Assembly (NCBI RefSeq): GCF_014947265.1
Contig: NZ_JADCNK010000019.1
Coordinates: 1-64,000, forward strand
From: Pedobacter sp014947265
GTDB taxonomy: Bacteria > Bacteroidota > Bacteroidia > Sphingobacteriales > Sphingobacteriaceae
Length of the DNA stretch: 64,000 bases
Direction of reading: 5' to 3'
The translations under genes were made by a program, and so were the position numbers. Below are positions 1 through 8,286 of the stretch, in pieces (position 1 is the first letter of the stretch; the number at the start of each line of letters is the position of its first letter). Under the pieces are notes generated by a model that saw nothing but the letters and a program-made list of their open reading frames with translations, was not told the DNA's origin and made no database searches.

Positions 1-123
1 ATGAGCGAGGACTTGGAGGGAGAGCAGGACTTTCATAACCTAAAAGCACCGAACCCAGCTTTTCCAAATAATATTAAACACCTTAAAGCGGGTTTAAACC
101 TGGCACCAGCAAAAATAATTTAA
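1..123 (+). CDS. Possible 3' end of a gene that begins before the window
   Basis: An open frame enters from the left edge and ends at a TAA at 121-123, giving about 40 residues (it reads through ...NLKAPNPAFPNNIKHL...). There is an ATG at base 1, so a complete 40-residue peptide is also possible. No family is recognised. The downstream 123 bases (124-246) hold no gene, only AT-rich spacer with a short CCACAGAT/ACACAGAT direct repeat. Low confidence because the upstream context is missing. Confidence 0.25.
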   Translation: MSEDLEGEQDFHNLKAPNPAFPNNIKHLKAGLNLAPAKII

Positions 124-246
124 CCACAGATAAAAAGGATGGACACAGATATGAAAATCCGTGAACAGTGATTTCTAATTTACAGCAAGGCGATAATCAT
201 TAACCGGTTGGCCTGGCGAATCATGGCCAGAAAATTTGGCTATATT

Positions 247-1074
247 TTACTGCTGTTTAGTTGATCTTAACCAAATGAGCTTATTGTGATGGGAGAAACT
301 GTAAATATCATTCCACCAGGTTGCCCCTCCCCGGCATGAGGACATTAATAGCCGATTCTTTTTATCCAGTACCACATCACAAAAGCCTGAACATTTCGCC
401 TGGGGTGCATTGGGCTCAGCAAGTATGCTAAAACGCTTCGATTTGGGATTGTACAGATAAATACTAAAAGTGCGGTAAACCCCCATACCTGCGTCTGGTA
501 TGGAAAATGCAACATCTTCAAAACCATCGAAATTGTAATCGGCAATCGTGCCATGCCGCTGTGGATCTGGATGATCAAATCCTGGAAGCTGGGTTTTAAT
601 TGTATTACCATCGCTATAACTGAAGGTGAGCAGGTTGTCGGATGTATGCCTGAAGGAAATCAGTACGTCATGAAGAAGATACTTGTCAATTCTTACTTCG
701 TCTCCGGGTGCTATGATCTGCTCCAACTGAAAACGTCTGCCATCTTTAGCCCGTTTGTACCATACACCTGATAATTTTCCAGCCTCCCGGGTAAGTCCGT
801 AACTGCCGGTTGCCTTTCCTCCAATCACCTCATCCCATACATAAGTTATTTTGGATTGCGCTGACTTTTCCTGGCTGCTTAAGGTTTTTAGCTGTAAAGC
901 GATAAGGCCTTGCTGACCATGATATTGGACAAATGCGCCCTTACCATCAGTACCAAAGTAAATATCCAGCCTGAAAGGTTTCGTTTCATTTGTGGATTTA
1001 AGCGAAAATGGCTGGGCTAATACCCGGAAAAACAGTAACACGAACAGGGTTACGGAGAGCAACTTCTTAAGCAT
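247..1074 (-). CDS. Secreted hypothetical protein with XAC2610/FG-GAP-like C-terminal motif
   Basis: A 275-residue protein starting MLKKLLSVTLFVLLFF, a clear Sec signal peptide ending near the AQ at residues 20-21, so it is exported to the periplasm or surface. The middle is beta-rich. Near residue 180 the segment DYNFDGFEDVAFS resembles the calcium-binding-like DxNxDGxxD loop of FG-GAP/VCBS repeats and of XAC2610-type proteins found in Bacteroidota and Xanthomonas. A Cys pair (KCSGFC) and a later SCRGG could form disulphides after export. The gene stands alone, with 248 bases of AT-rich spacer upstream. Function is unknown; the XAC2610-like assignment rests on this motif only. Confidence 0.75.
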   Translation of the reverse strand: MLKKLLSVTLFVLLFFRVLAQPFSLKSTNETKPFRLDIYFGTDGKGAFVQYHGQQGLIALQLKTLSSQEKSAQSKITYVWDEVIGGKATGSYGLTREAGKLSGVWYKRAKDGRRFQLEQIIAPGDEVRIDKYLLHDVLISFRHTSDNLLTFSYSDGNTIKTQLPGFDHPDPQRHGTIADYNFDGFEDVAFSIPDAGMGVYRTFSIYLYNPKSKRFSILAEPNAPQAKCSGFCDVVLDKKNRLLMSSCRGGATWWNDIYSFSHHNKLIWLRSTKQQ

Positions 1075-1322
1075 CTTTTTTTAGTTTTATATCTCTCTTT
1101 GGAATTATTGTGCCATTAATTTTAAACAACTGAGCACTAAAATAATGAATCCTTTTCATGATCTATAAATTATTAGCAATGCAAAACCAGCAAATTTATG
1201 CTTCCAATACACTCGATTATATCATAAATTGATATGCTAACTGCTGTTTTCTACAATCGTGTCTCTTAAAATCAAACTTTAGTCTTTCTTAAATGTTAAC
1301 CATTAAATCTAATTAATGGATT

Positions 1323-1652
1323 ATGACAGAAGAGCAAAAAACAGAAGCTATAAAATTAGTGAAACAAGGCCTTGAAACCATACAGGCACGTGAATATAGA
1401 GAAATTGCAGAGATCCCTACAGAAGGCAAACAACAATTTGAAATAAAGTATAGCTTTGTTAACGAGGGAGTAGAAGGGATTTTTAATATTATTGGAAATA
1501 CCGAGGCTAATGGCGCTGAAGCGGAAGTTAGTTTAGTGAGCGAATTTACAGATGATCCACTGCATTCAATTTCTGATTTAACCAAGGAACAGATTAACAC
1601 CGATTTAAGAAGTGCGCAGGATTTCTTGAATAAGAATTTAAACATTGTCTAG
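1323..1652 (+). CDS. Small cytoplasmic hypothetical protein, 109 aa
   Basis: ATG at 1323 opens a 109-residue acidic protein (MTEEQKTEAIKLVKQGLE...), with an amphipathic helix first, then a beta-rich middle (QFEIKYSFVNEGVEGIFNI) and a C-terminal helix. There is no signal peptide and no Cys. An antisense open frame covers almost the same span, but its product is an unconvincing Ser/Cys-rich shadow; the plus-strand protein has normal composition and a helix-strand layout. I do not recognise a family. It stands alone: 145 bases with no visible gene follow. Confidence 0.6.
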   Translation: MTEEQKTEAIKLVKQGLETIQAREYREIAEIPTEGKQQFEIKYSFVNEGVEGIFNIIGNTEANGAEAEVSLVSEFTDDPLHSISDLTKEQINTDLRSAQDFLNKNLNIV

Positions 1653-1797
1653 TCGCCAACCATATATAATCCCACACATTAATGCTAATGTCTCAAAATA
1701 TGCGTAGAGAAAGTTGCGCTATTTTAGGAAAAGTGGGAAAAGGCATAGACAAATAAAATACGCCAATTGAGGAACAAAGGCTCTTCATACCTAATAA

Positions 1798-1998
1798 TTA
1801 AGTAGTTCCACCAGCATTACTTGCAAGGTCTCCACCAACATCTTCCTCATCATCTGTTTTGCCGGTAAGGCCACGCTGTACTTCATTGTCATCAACTTGT
1901 TTTTCCTCATTCGGACTTATTTGCGACTGGCCATTGCGGTCTTCAGCATCCGTGTCTCTTGGTTCAATGTTATCATTCATAATAATGTTATCATTCAT
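1798..1998 (-). CDS. Small acidic hydrophilic protein, 66 aa
   Basis: The frame could open earlier (2046), but the composition changes at MNDNIIMNDNIEPRD, so I place the start at the ATG at 1998 (or the second ATG at 1980). The product is very rich in Asp, Glu, Asn and Gly and has no hydrophobic segment, so it is probably disordered. The coding start contains a tandem duplication of the codons for MNDNI. Small acidic disordered proteins like this are common near stress genes in Sphingobacteriaceae, and a DJ-1-type gene follows at 2335. Function unknown. Confidence 0.5.
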   Translation of the reverse strand: MNDNIIMNDNIEPRDTDAEDRNGQSQISPNEEKQVDDNEVQRGLTGKTDDEEDVGGDLASNAGGTT

Positions 1999-2193
1999 AA
2001 TCGTTTTTCTTAATAAAACATGCAAATGGCGATAAGGTTTAAACAATTAAGGCAATTTTAGATCATGGGGTTAAAACAGGTGTGTATTATCAAAATCCAA
2101 TCTTTTTTTTATGCTGTTAAGCATTTCTTTTCAGCTTTTGCGAACCATTAGTCGCTTAAACTTGTTATCTGTATATACTAAAATCCGAAAAAC

Positions 2194-2325
2194 ATGAAAG
2201 ATCCAAAAGAACAAGAAGAGGAAAATGTAGAACAGCAAACTGAAAATACACAAGATTCCAATTGGGATGAACACCAGCGTGTAGATGAAGAAGGTAATGA
2301 ACTTGATCCTGAAGACATAAAATAA
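2194..2325 (+). CDS. Very small acidic protein, 43 aa
   Basis: An ATG at 2194 opens a 43-residue frame ending TAA at 2323-2325, 9 bases before the next gene. About a third of the residues are Glu or Asp (MKDPKEQEEENVEQQTENT, then a DEHQRVDEEGNELDPED stretch). No hydrophobic segment or Cys; probably disordered. The close spacing and shared strand suggest co-transcription with the DJ-1/PfpI gene at 2335. No family is recognised. The clean start, stop and strongly biased composition make it likely to be real despite its size. Confidence 0.5.
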   Translation: MKDPKEQEEENVEQQTENTQDSNWDEHQRVDEEGNELDPEDIK

Positions 2326-2334
2326 TAATACATT

Positions 2335-3039
2335 ATGAAAAGAATATTAATGGTGATGACTTCTCATCGCGACATGCAGAACACTGAAGATAAAACCGGG
2401 GTATGGCTTGGCGAATTTACCGATCCCTATTATGAATTTATTGATGCAGGCTATCAGGTAGATCTGGTGAGCCCTAAAGGAGGACGACCGCCAGTAGACG
2501 CAATGAGTGAGCTAACTGAAAACATTACCGGATCTAACCGTAGATTTCAGGATGATGATCATGCAAAAAACGCCTTTTCGCATACCAGCACCTTGAACGG
2601 GATCCAGGCTAGTGACTATGATGCGGTGTTTTATCCCGGCGGGCATGGGCCACTTTGGGATTTAGCAGTCGACAATAATAGCGGTATCCTGATTCATGAC
2701 TTTTTAGACGCTGGCAAACCCGTGGCAGCGGTATGTCATGGTCCGGCAGCATTGCTTAGTGCCGAAAACATACGTCCTGGTTTTTTAAAGGGCAAAAGGA
2801 TTTCGGCTTTTAGCAATACAGAAGAAACGATGGTTGGCCGTGGTGACCATGTTCCTTATCTGCTGCAAACAAAAATAGAAGAACTGGGGGCTGAAATAAA
2901 AAATAGTTTAGTGCCCTTCCTTTCCCATGTGGAAATTGATGGGTTGTTAATTACCGGACAGAATCCATTATCATCAGGGCCTGTTGCTAAAGCACTTATT
3001 GAACGGCTTGCAGATAATCCACAACAGCAATCGGAATAA
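2335..3039 (+). CDS. DJ-1/PfpI family protein, Hsp31-like glyoxalase III/chaperone type
   Basis: A 234-residue protein of the class I glutamine-amidotransferase-like fold. The nucleophile elbow AAVCHGPAALL places Cys134 next to His135, and the upstream Glu27 (in GVWLGEF) completes the Glu-Cys-His arrangement known for Hsp31 proteins. Length and the long N-terminal insert (residues 12-30) match the eukaryotic and bacterial Hsp31 subgroup rather than short PfpI peptidases. Known members convert methylglyoxal to lactate without cofactor and act as stress chaperones; here this is inference. Cytoplasmic, no signal peptide. Probably co-transcribed with the 43-residue acidic protein upstream. Confidence 0.88.
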   Translation: MKRILMVMTSHRDMQNTEDKTGVWLGEFTDPYYEFIDAGYQVDLVSPKGGRPPVDAMSELTENITGSNRRFQDDDHAKNAFSHTSTLNGIQASDYDAVFYPGGHGPLWDLAVDNNSGILIHDFLDAGKPVAAVCHGPAALLSAENIRPGFLKGKRISAFSNTEETMVGRGDHVPYLLQTKIEELGAEIKNSLVPFLSHVEIDGLLITGQNPLSSGPVAKALIERLADNPQQQSE

Positions 3040-3117
3040 TCGCCAGAAACAGTACTACCAGAAAACAATGGAGAACATTGATTACACCTATAAAACATAA
3101 GCAATGGAAAACATTAA

Positions 3118-3321
3118 TGGCATTGCTGGCGAGGAAACATATTAAAATTTAGCAGATACAAAATTAAGAAAGAAAAGCTTGGTGAGGATAGTGAATATCC
3201 TGGAGGCATAAGACTTTTTTTTAAGAAGGGTGATCGTTTTATCACCCTTCTTTTTGACAGGAAAAACCTCCTTAAATTTTTATCGATAACAAATGAGATC
3301 ATCGGTTCCTCCATCAATTGA
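3118..3321 (+). pseudogene. Possible frameshifted small gene after the DJ-1 gene
   Basis: The frame ending TGA at 3319-3321 reads as a plausible basic protein (KIKKEKLGEDSEYPGGIRLF, then KKGDRFITLLFDRKNLLKFL), but the nearest ATG (3117, MALLARKHIK) lies in another frame. Removing one A from the AAAA run at 3144-3147 would join the two. It could therefore be a recently broken gene. Alternatively the region is non-coding and its inverted repeat at 3223-3252 is simply a terminator. No homologue is recognised. Confidence 0.25.
3223..3255 (+). terminator. Rho-independent terminator-like hairpin
   Basis: Perfect 12-base arms AAGAAGGGTGAT (3223-3234) and ATCACCCTTCTT (3241-3252) enclose a 6-base loop and run into a T tract. 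It would end transcripts from the 2194-3039 genes. It overlaps the possible broken small gene at 3118-3321, so the two readings compete. Confidence 0.5.
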
Positions 3322-3401
3322 TTTGGCATGCTTATATTATATAAAAAGGTCGAAGAGAATATTCCGACCTTAATATAATTTATTCCTGATTATTTAATGA
3401 C

Positions 3402-3854
3402 TTACGATGGAACGATGACATATAAACATATTGATGACCAAGTACTAGCTGCCTCATATAATCCCCTTCTGTAATCCTGGTTTCCCATCAAAGGGTTTTC
3501 AGATCTATCATAGTAAACCTGAATCATTCGCAATAAATCATCATAGGCAGGACCGGAAATCTGTAAAGATTGCTTAGCTACTGTTTGTGTTTTCCCATTA
3601 ACAGTTTCTTGTACCCATACAGTCCCTACATCAGCCAAATATGTAGTAAAAGCATCAATATCGTTAAATGCAGATTTGAAACCAGCATTGTAATCGGCAC
3701 TTTCCAAGGGCCACCACACTGTTGTAACCTTGCTAAATCCTAATCCAAAAATGGAATTTCCAGTTCCGCCACCTGGACCAACTTGAGCAGAAACGCTATT
3801 TGTATGCAACATTCCAATACAGATAACAAAAGCGATAATAAATAATTTTTTCAT
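3402..3854 (-). CDS. Secreted small hypothetical protein, 150 aa
   Basis: MKKLFIIAFVICIGMLH leads a typical signal peptide with cleavage after SVSA (near residue 23). The mature protein of about 125 residues begins with a Gly-rich stretch (VGPGGGTGN), has several Trp and Tyr residues and ends hydrophobic (SICLYVIVPS). No known domain is recognised. It is a single gene with its own promoter-like sequence at 3872-3903 and no neighbours on the same strand close enough for an operon. Function unknown. Confidence 0.7.
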   Translation of the reverse strand: MKKLFIIAFVICIGMLHTNSVSAQVGPGGGTGNSIFGLGFSKVTTVWWPLESADYNAGFKSAFNDIDAFTTYLADVGTVWVQETVNGKTQTVAKQSLQISGPAYDDLLRMIQVYYDRSENPLMGNQDYRRGLYEAASTWSSICLYVIVPS

Positions 3855-3871
3855 AGTAATTTTAATTTACA

Positions 3872-3903
3872 TAAACATATCTAAATCTAATTATCAAAAC
3901 AAA
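3872..3903 (-). promoter_or_regulatory. Bacteroidota-type promoter for the 3402-3854 gene
   Basis: Read on the minus strand: TTTG (3903-3900), 20 bases, then TATGTTTA (3879-3872), close to the Bacteroidota -33/-7 consensus TTTG/TAnnTTTG. It lies 18 bases upstream of the ATG at 3854. The rest of the 3855-4219 gap is AT-rich with no further gene seen. Confidence 0.5.
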
Positions 3904-4219
3904 TCTGTACATGTAAAATTCATGATATGAATTAAAATAATACAATTAACACAAACTAATATGTAAATATTAGAATAGTTGTTCCTCACTGGCGCAAGCA
4001 TTAGTTCTATCAATAAAGCACTATCCTTGCAACCAAAACTCAATTAATAAGCTGCTTTTAAATATCTATAGTGGACTTTACGATTCGCCATCTTCACCTG
4101 TAGTGTAGATTAGACTATAAAGTAAATTTACTTTTAAGGTATATCGGAAAAATGTTAACCACAATTATTTATTAGGCCTTTAAATAACCAAGTTGTGAAA
4201 CCTTATCCTTTTTATTTTA

Positions 4220-4777
4220 ATTAAAATCAACAGATAAGCTTATACCCCACTCCTCTTAAACTGATGATCTGTATTTCAGGTTCGCTTTTTAAAAGCTTGC
4301 GCAGGTGTGCCATAAAAACATCCATGCTACGGCCATTGTAAAAACTGTCTTCTCCCCATATTTTGATCAAAGCATCCTGCCGTTCCAAAATGCTATTGCG
4401 ATTTTTCAACAGTAATTCGAGCAGAACGGTTTCTTTATAAGAAAGTGAATATTCACCTACAGAAGTTTTTAATCTTTGGGCAACCGGATCGAGTTCACAA
4501 TTCATGAACTGGTATTTTCTAACGAGTTCATTTTCTTCCTTTTGCGTATGTCCAAATCTCTTTAAAAGAGATTCCATGCGTACCAGCAGTTCATCAATAC
4601 TAAATGGTTTTTTAAGGTAATCATCTCCACCACTTTTAAATCCCATCACCACATCTTCAGTAAGGGCTTTTGCGCTCGAAAAGATAATCAGGATATGGGA
4701 TCCGATTTTCTGATTTCGGTAGCCAGCTTATAGCCGTCTTTTTGCGGCATCATGATATCTAGTATCCAGATATCGGC
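4220..4777 (-). pseudogene. Truncated, frameshifted copy of the OmpR-type response regulator at 20623-21315
   Basis: The sequence matches the intact regulator gene at 20623-21315 from just past the stop codon back to about codon 48, at roughly 93% identity by eye. The first ~47 codons, including the acidic pocket, are missing. A one-base deletion near 4693 (GGATCCCATATCC here, GATCCCAATATCC in the intact gene) breaks the receiver domain. The DNA-binding part (residues equivalent to 90-230) is open and almost unchanged. Between its broken 5' end and the GNAT gene lie about 110 bases with nothing recognisable. It forms the left border of the accessory island, in direct orientation with the intact copy. 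Confidence 0.9.
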
Positions 4778-4886
4778 GATGAATTCCGGGTTGACTTTGA
4801 AGGGATTGAATACGTCATGGACCAACACCTTGGATAAAAGCCATGATAATGGCGCTTTTACGTCATCAGCTGTGGCGGATGATGCG

Positions 4887-5435
4887 CTAATCGTGATTTA
4901 TCATGATCGGTTTATAGCGATTAGCCAGCAACTTATTTAATGGGTAAGATTTATATTTCGTTTTTGTTAACAAAAAATATTGATAGGTTTCATCCTGGCA
5001 TTGTAATTCAGCCCCGATCTTTTTAGCTGTACGTAATGAATTTTCGTTTCCAGGGAGGATACGTATCTCTAAGTTTTGGAAATGCATTTTATGAAAAACA
5101 TAAAATAAAATCCCTGTTAGCAGCTTGCTGGTAAGTAGCATTTTTTTTGTGTCTATAGTATCAGCAACCATTATACCGAGTTCTGCAGAATCATTGGTAA
5201 GATTCTTGATCAATGCCACGCCCAGCGCCTCGTCATTACTTATAACCATAAAAAGATGAACCTTGCTGCTTTCAATCAGGTTCTCCTTAACCCAGTTAAG
5301 ATGGCTTTCGTAAGGAATTTTGGCGCTATCACTCATCCCCATACGAACCTCCTGACGATTGATCAGGCTGTACAGCATGTCAGCATGCTGCGCCTTGAAA
5401 CAATGTAGAACTGTATTACCAACAAGAATGCTCAT
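4887..5435 (-). CDS. GNAT-family N-acetyltransferase (RimJ/RimL/PseH-like)
   Basis: A 182-residue protein with the GNAT layout: an N-terminal strand-helix substrate arm (residues 10-60), central strands VALIKNLTNDSAELGIMV (residues 73-90) and the IRILPGNENSLRTAKKIGAE segment typical of the last motif, which contacts acetyl-CoA. Of known relatives it most resembles RimJ/RimL-type enzymes and PseH, which N-acetylates an amino sugar. Its ATG overlaps the aminotransferase stop codon by four bases (ATGA), so translation is coupled. An enzyme that acetylates the amino group installed by the aminotransferase is the natural guess. Last gene of the island operon. Confidence 0.8.
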   Translation of the reverse strand: MSILVGNTVLHCFKAQHADMLYSLINRQEVRMGMSDSAKIPYESHLNWVKENLIESSKVHLFMVISNDEALGVALIKNLTNDSAELGIMVADTIDTKKMLLTSKLLTGILFYVFHKMHFQNLEIRILPGNENSLRTAKKIGAELQCQDETYQYFLLTKTKYKSYPLNKLLANRYKPIMINHD

Positions 5436-6529
5436 AAGTATCGCTTGACTATTTGGCAGGCATTGATCAGCTGTTCCAGATCAACCTGGTAGTTAGGGAA
5501 TAACCGGATATATCTATCATAAAAGCTAACGATAATTTTATTAGCCAAAAGCTCGTTGACAACCGCGCTCATATTATCAGGAGACCCCATATCAATGTTC
5601 CATAACGCGCCCTTACCGGATAAGCCATGTGCAGGCAAATGCTTTAAAATACAATCTTCTATGCGGGCGATATGTAAAGCCACATCAAGTTGGTTAAAAG
5701 CATTCAGGGTGGCGATTATGGATGAACATGCCAGGGGGTGGTTAAAATAAGTACCTCCTCCACGAAACTGTTGAAGAATAACAAAATCGTCTTTTAGTAA
5801 AATTGCGGAAACCGGAAAACCGTTACCCATTGCTTTTCCGGTTAAAACAATATCGGGTTTCAGGCCATAGGTTTTATGGAAAAAGGGAGTGCCTGTTCTG
5901 TAAAACCCGATGAGGATCTCATCATATATTTGGATCACACCGTAATGCGCAGCTAACTCCTCTAAACGACAATAAAATAACGGAGACGCTTTAAAACCGC
6001 CCCCACTCATCTGGATAGGTTCTATAATCACAGCTGCAACATTGCCAGATCGCATATGTTCTTCGCAAATGTTGAGTATATCGCTTTCGTCTTTTTCACC
6101 AACAAAAGGGATCTTAATTATTTGATCCGGTGTACCTGGATAGGAGTCAAAACCGAGCTGGCTTGCAAACAAGGTTTTGCCATGCATGCTCTTAGCAAAG
6201 CTGATGATCTTAGGCCGCATTTTTGAAGTCAGAGCCATCTTTACTGCGATTTCAACTGCGTTTGCGCCTGAATTATAAAATCCGTAAACATAATAACCAT
6301 CCATATAGTTTTCCACTACCTGTTTCGCCTGCGCAAATATTTCCGTTTCAACAAAGCCCGGCGAGCTGTAATTCTGAAGCTGCTTTACTTGCTCTTCCAT
6401 AACGCCGGCAAAATTATGTCCGAGGGAAACGGAACCATAACCCATGCAGAGGTCAAAATATTTTTGTCCGGAAGCGTCAACCAGGAAGTCGCCGTAGGCG
6501 GCTATAATTTGCATTTTTGGCTCATTCAT
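5432..6529 (-). CDS. Class III PLP-dependent aminotransferase
   Basis: 365 residues, shorter than the usual 400-450 for the family, mainly at the N-terminus. Motifs are in order: NSGANAVEIAVKMA (residues 86-99, phosphate cup), IIEPIQMSGGG (168-178), IYDEILIGFYRTG with Asp203 for the pyridine nitrogen, and DIVLTGKAMGNGFPVSA with Lys232 as the Schiff-base lysine. Family members include glutamate-1-semialdehyde mutase-like and amino-sugar or aminocyclitol aminotransferases. The substrate cannot be read from sequence. It follows the PhyH gene after 58 bases and overlaps the GNAT gene, suggesting that it installs an amine later acetylated. Confidence 0.9.
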   Translation of the reverse strand: MNEPKMQIIAAYGDFLVDASGQKYFDLCMGYGSVSLGHNFAGVMEEQVKQLQNYSSPGFVETEIFAQAKQVVENYMDGYYVYGFYNSGANAVEIAVKMALTSKMRPKIISFAKSMHGKTLFASQLGFDSYPGTPDQIIKIPFVGEKDESDILNICEEHMRSGNVAAVIIEPIQMSGGGFKASPLFYCRLEELAAHYGVIQIYDEILIGFYRTGTPFFHKTYGLKPDIVLTGKAMGNGFPVSAILLKDDFVILQQFRGGGTYFNHPLACSSIIATLNAFNQLDVALHIARIEDCILKHLPAHGLSGKGALWNIDMGSPDNMSAVVNELLANKIIVSFYDRYIRLFPNYQVDLEQLINACQIVKRYL

Positions 6530-6587
6530 TGATTTGTGGGTTAAGGTTTATCAGGTCATAGGTTAGGATCAGATCATATTCAAATTA

Positions 6588-7340
6588 CTAGAAATTTGGT
6601 TTATCATTCTCAAAGTCATACATCCATATCGGCCTGAAATATTGTTGCTGGTCTGATGTTAACGAGTTTAATACCGCCGTGTTGAAACCCGGTTTATGAA
6701 ACTGCATACCAAGATGGTTGTAAGAAAAGAATGCAGATACTCTCGGCTTACCTTCATTTTGCCAGATTGGACCGCCATGGGCCACATTTTCTGTAAAGAT
6801 GATGGCAGAGCCCTTTTTGCATGTTATGTGGTGTAAAAATGGTGACTGTTCTCCATTTTTCAGCGAAACCATACTTTGTGGTACATTATAATTTGATTTA
6901 TGACTGCCGGGTAAAAAGCATGTTCCACCGTCTCCTGCTTCAACATCATTGAATTCATATACTACGCGCAGCATCCCTGAATAAATATTGCCGTTGCTGT
7001 TAAAATACCGGAACATTGGCTCGGGTGTAGGCCCCCCATGATGAAGGTCCATTGGATGCCGGCCTCCTTTCTCGCGCCATATTACATAACCATAATCCAT
7101 TCTTACATGTGGACCCAAAAGAGTATTCAGCACGGCGACAACTTTCGGAGGGTTGATCAACTGTGCTAAATGTCCGCCCGGTACGCAACGCTCTTCTTCC
7201 GGAAGAAGCTCTGGAGTAAATTTCATTTTAAATATCTGGTCCTTAATTTGTTCGCATTCATGAGCGGGGATTACGTCTTCAAGAACTAAAAAGCCGTTAA
7301 GGTCAAAAAGAAATTTTTGTTCGTCAGTCATGTTTATCAT
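6588..7340 (-). CDS. PhyH-like Fe(II)/2-oxoglutarate enzyme with HxG in place of HxD
   Basis: 250 residues with the phytanoyl-CoA dioxygenase fold. The distal half is normal: GDGGTCFLPGSHKSN (136-150), distal His188 in ENVAHGGP and Arg200 for 2-oxoglutarate. The first metal motif, usually HxD, reads DLHHGGP (99-104): His100 or His101 is followed two residues on by Gly, so the carboxylate ligand is missing. HxG or HxA is the hallmark of Fe/2OG halogenases, but large uncharacterised PhyH groups also carry it. The ATG at 7340 overlaps the upstream kinase-like gene by 17 bases; the in-frame Met4 (7331) is an alternative start. Confidence 0.85.
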   Translation of the reverse strand: MINMTDEQKFLFDLNGFLVLEDVIPAHECEQIKDQIFKMKFTPELLPEEERCVPGGHLAQLINPPKVVAVLNTLLGPHVRMDYGYVIWREKGGRHPMDLHHGGPTPEPMFRYFNSNGNIYSGMLRVVYEFNDVEAGDGGTCFLPGSHKSNYNVPQSMVSLKNGEQSPFLHHITCKKGSAIIFTENVAHGGPIWQNEGKPRVSAFFSYNHLGMQFHKPGFNTAVLNSLTSDQQQYFRPIWMYDFENDKPNF

Positions 7341-8286
7341 TTAGTTCGCAAATTATTTTGTTTATGTCCAGGCCTGCCAAACTGCCGGTTTTCATTGCAT
7401 TTAATACATGTGCTTTAAAAGGATGATCAGCAAATTGACTTATATAGACATAAATAAGCATATTATAAAAATCCATCAGCAGCATCAGAGAAGCGGTGTC
7501 TACTACAGTTTTGCATTGCTTTTTATAGCCTGTCAGAAAGTTTTTGATAAAGTTCTCACCGGATGTTTGATAGTTATCTTTGCCCGCTAAACTAAGAAGC
7601 GTTACGTGGATAGTTATGGCTATATCGTATAAATATGGGGCCAGCATACACTCATCAAAATCAAACATATAAAGCTTGTTATCATAAAAGTGCATGTTCG
7701 ATTGCGTAAGATCGCCGTGTATTACGCCCCATTCATTTTGAATAAGCTGGCTTGACTGTATTTCGGCCCATTTATTTTTCAGCAATTCAAGAATATGTGG
7801 TTCTTTTTTTATCCGTTGTTTGGCAAAATTTATCAGCACATCTCCGTCTAATCTCCGGTAATAATGTTTTTGGGAATCATATTGCCTGCTAAAGTTACGG
7901 AGCGAACCCATCGTTTCACCCCAAAGCTGAATAATGTCTGTTTGCGCAATTATATCCCGGTTTAAAGGCAGCCCTTTAATCAGTTCAAACATGCACACAA
8001 TTACCTGTTGACCGTCTATCCAGAGTTGTTCAGCCAACTTATTATCAGCAGATCGGATCACTTTTGGAACAGGCACTTTGCCCCGCATAAATTGCATAAA
8101 TTCAATCTCACCCAGTACAGAATCCATATCGCGGTGCTCAACCGGGGTAACACGCATTACCGCCGGTTCTGCATTGATCGTCACCTTATAAATATCATGG
8201 TTGGTACCATTTAATTTATGTTGCGGTTCGGCTCCCCAGAGTGAGGCTGCCGCATTGATCACCATATCAGAAAAATTAGAATTCAT
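7324..8286 (-). CDS. APH/choline-kinase-like phosphotransferase
   Basis: 320 residues with the aminoglycoside phosphotransferase (APH) fold. The catalytic loop VIHGDLTQSNMHF carries His190-Gly-Asp192 and Asn197, and the following MFDFDEC holds the Mg-binding aspartates at 209 and 211. An N-terminal Lys/Glu lobe is present (residues 25-65), though the usual VLK/VVK lysine is replaced in AVMRV. Relatives phosphorylate small hydroxyl substrates such as choline, homoserine, sugars or aminoglycosides. In this island a sugar or amino-sugar substrate is plausible. Overlaps the GT4 gene by 11 bases and the PhyH gene by 17. Confidence 0.85.
   Translation of the reverse strand: MNSNFSDMVINAAASLWGAEPQHKLNGTNHDIYKVTINAEPAVMRVTPVEHRDMDSVLGEIEFMQFMRGKVPVPKVIRSADNKLAEQLWIDGQQVIVCMFELIKGLPLNRDIIAQTDIIQLWGETMGSLRNFSRQYDSQKHYYRRLDGDVLINFAKQRIKKEPHILELLKNKWAEIQSSQLIQNEWGVIHGDLTQSNMHFYDNKLYMFDFDECMLAPYLYDIAITIHVTLLSLAGKDNYQTSGENFIKNFLTGYKKQCKTVVDTASLMLLMDFYNMLIYVYISQFADHPFKAHVLNAMKTGSLAGLDINKIICELNDKHD

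Noticed and set aside
1313..1645. Minus-strand open frame of 110 aa opposite the 1323-1652 gene
   Set aside because: Ser/Cys-rich shadow with no domain-like pattern; the plus-strand frame has normal helix and strand composition.
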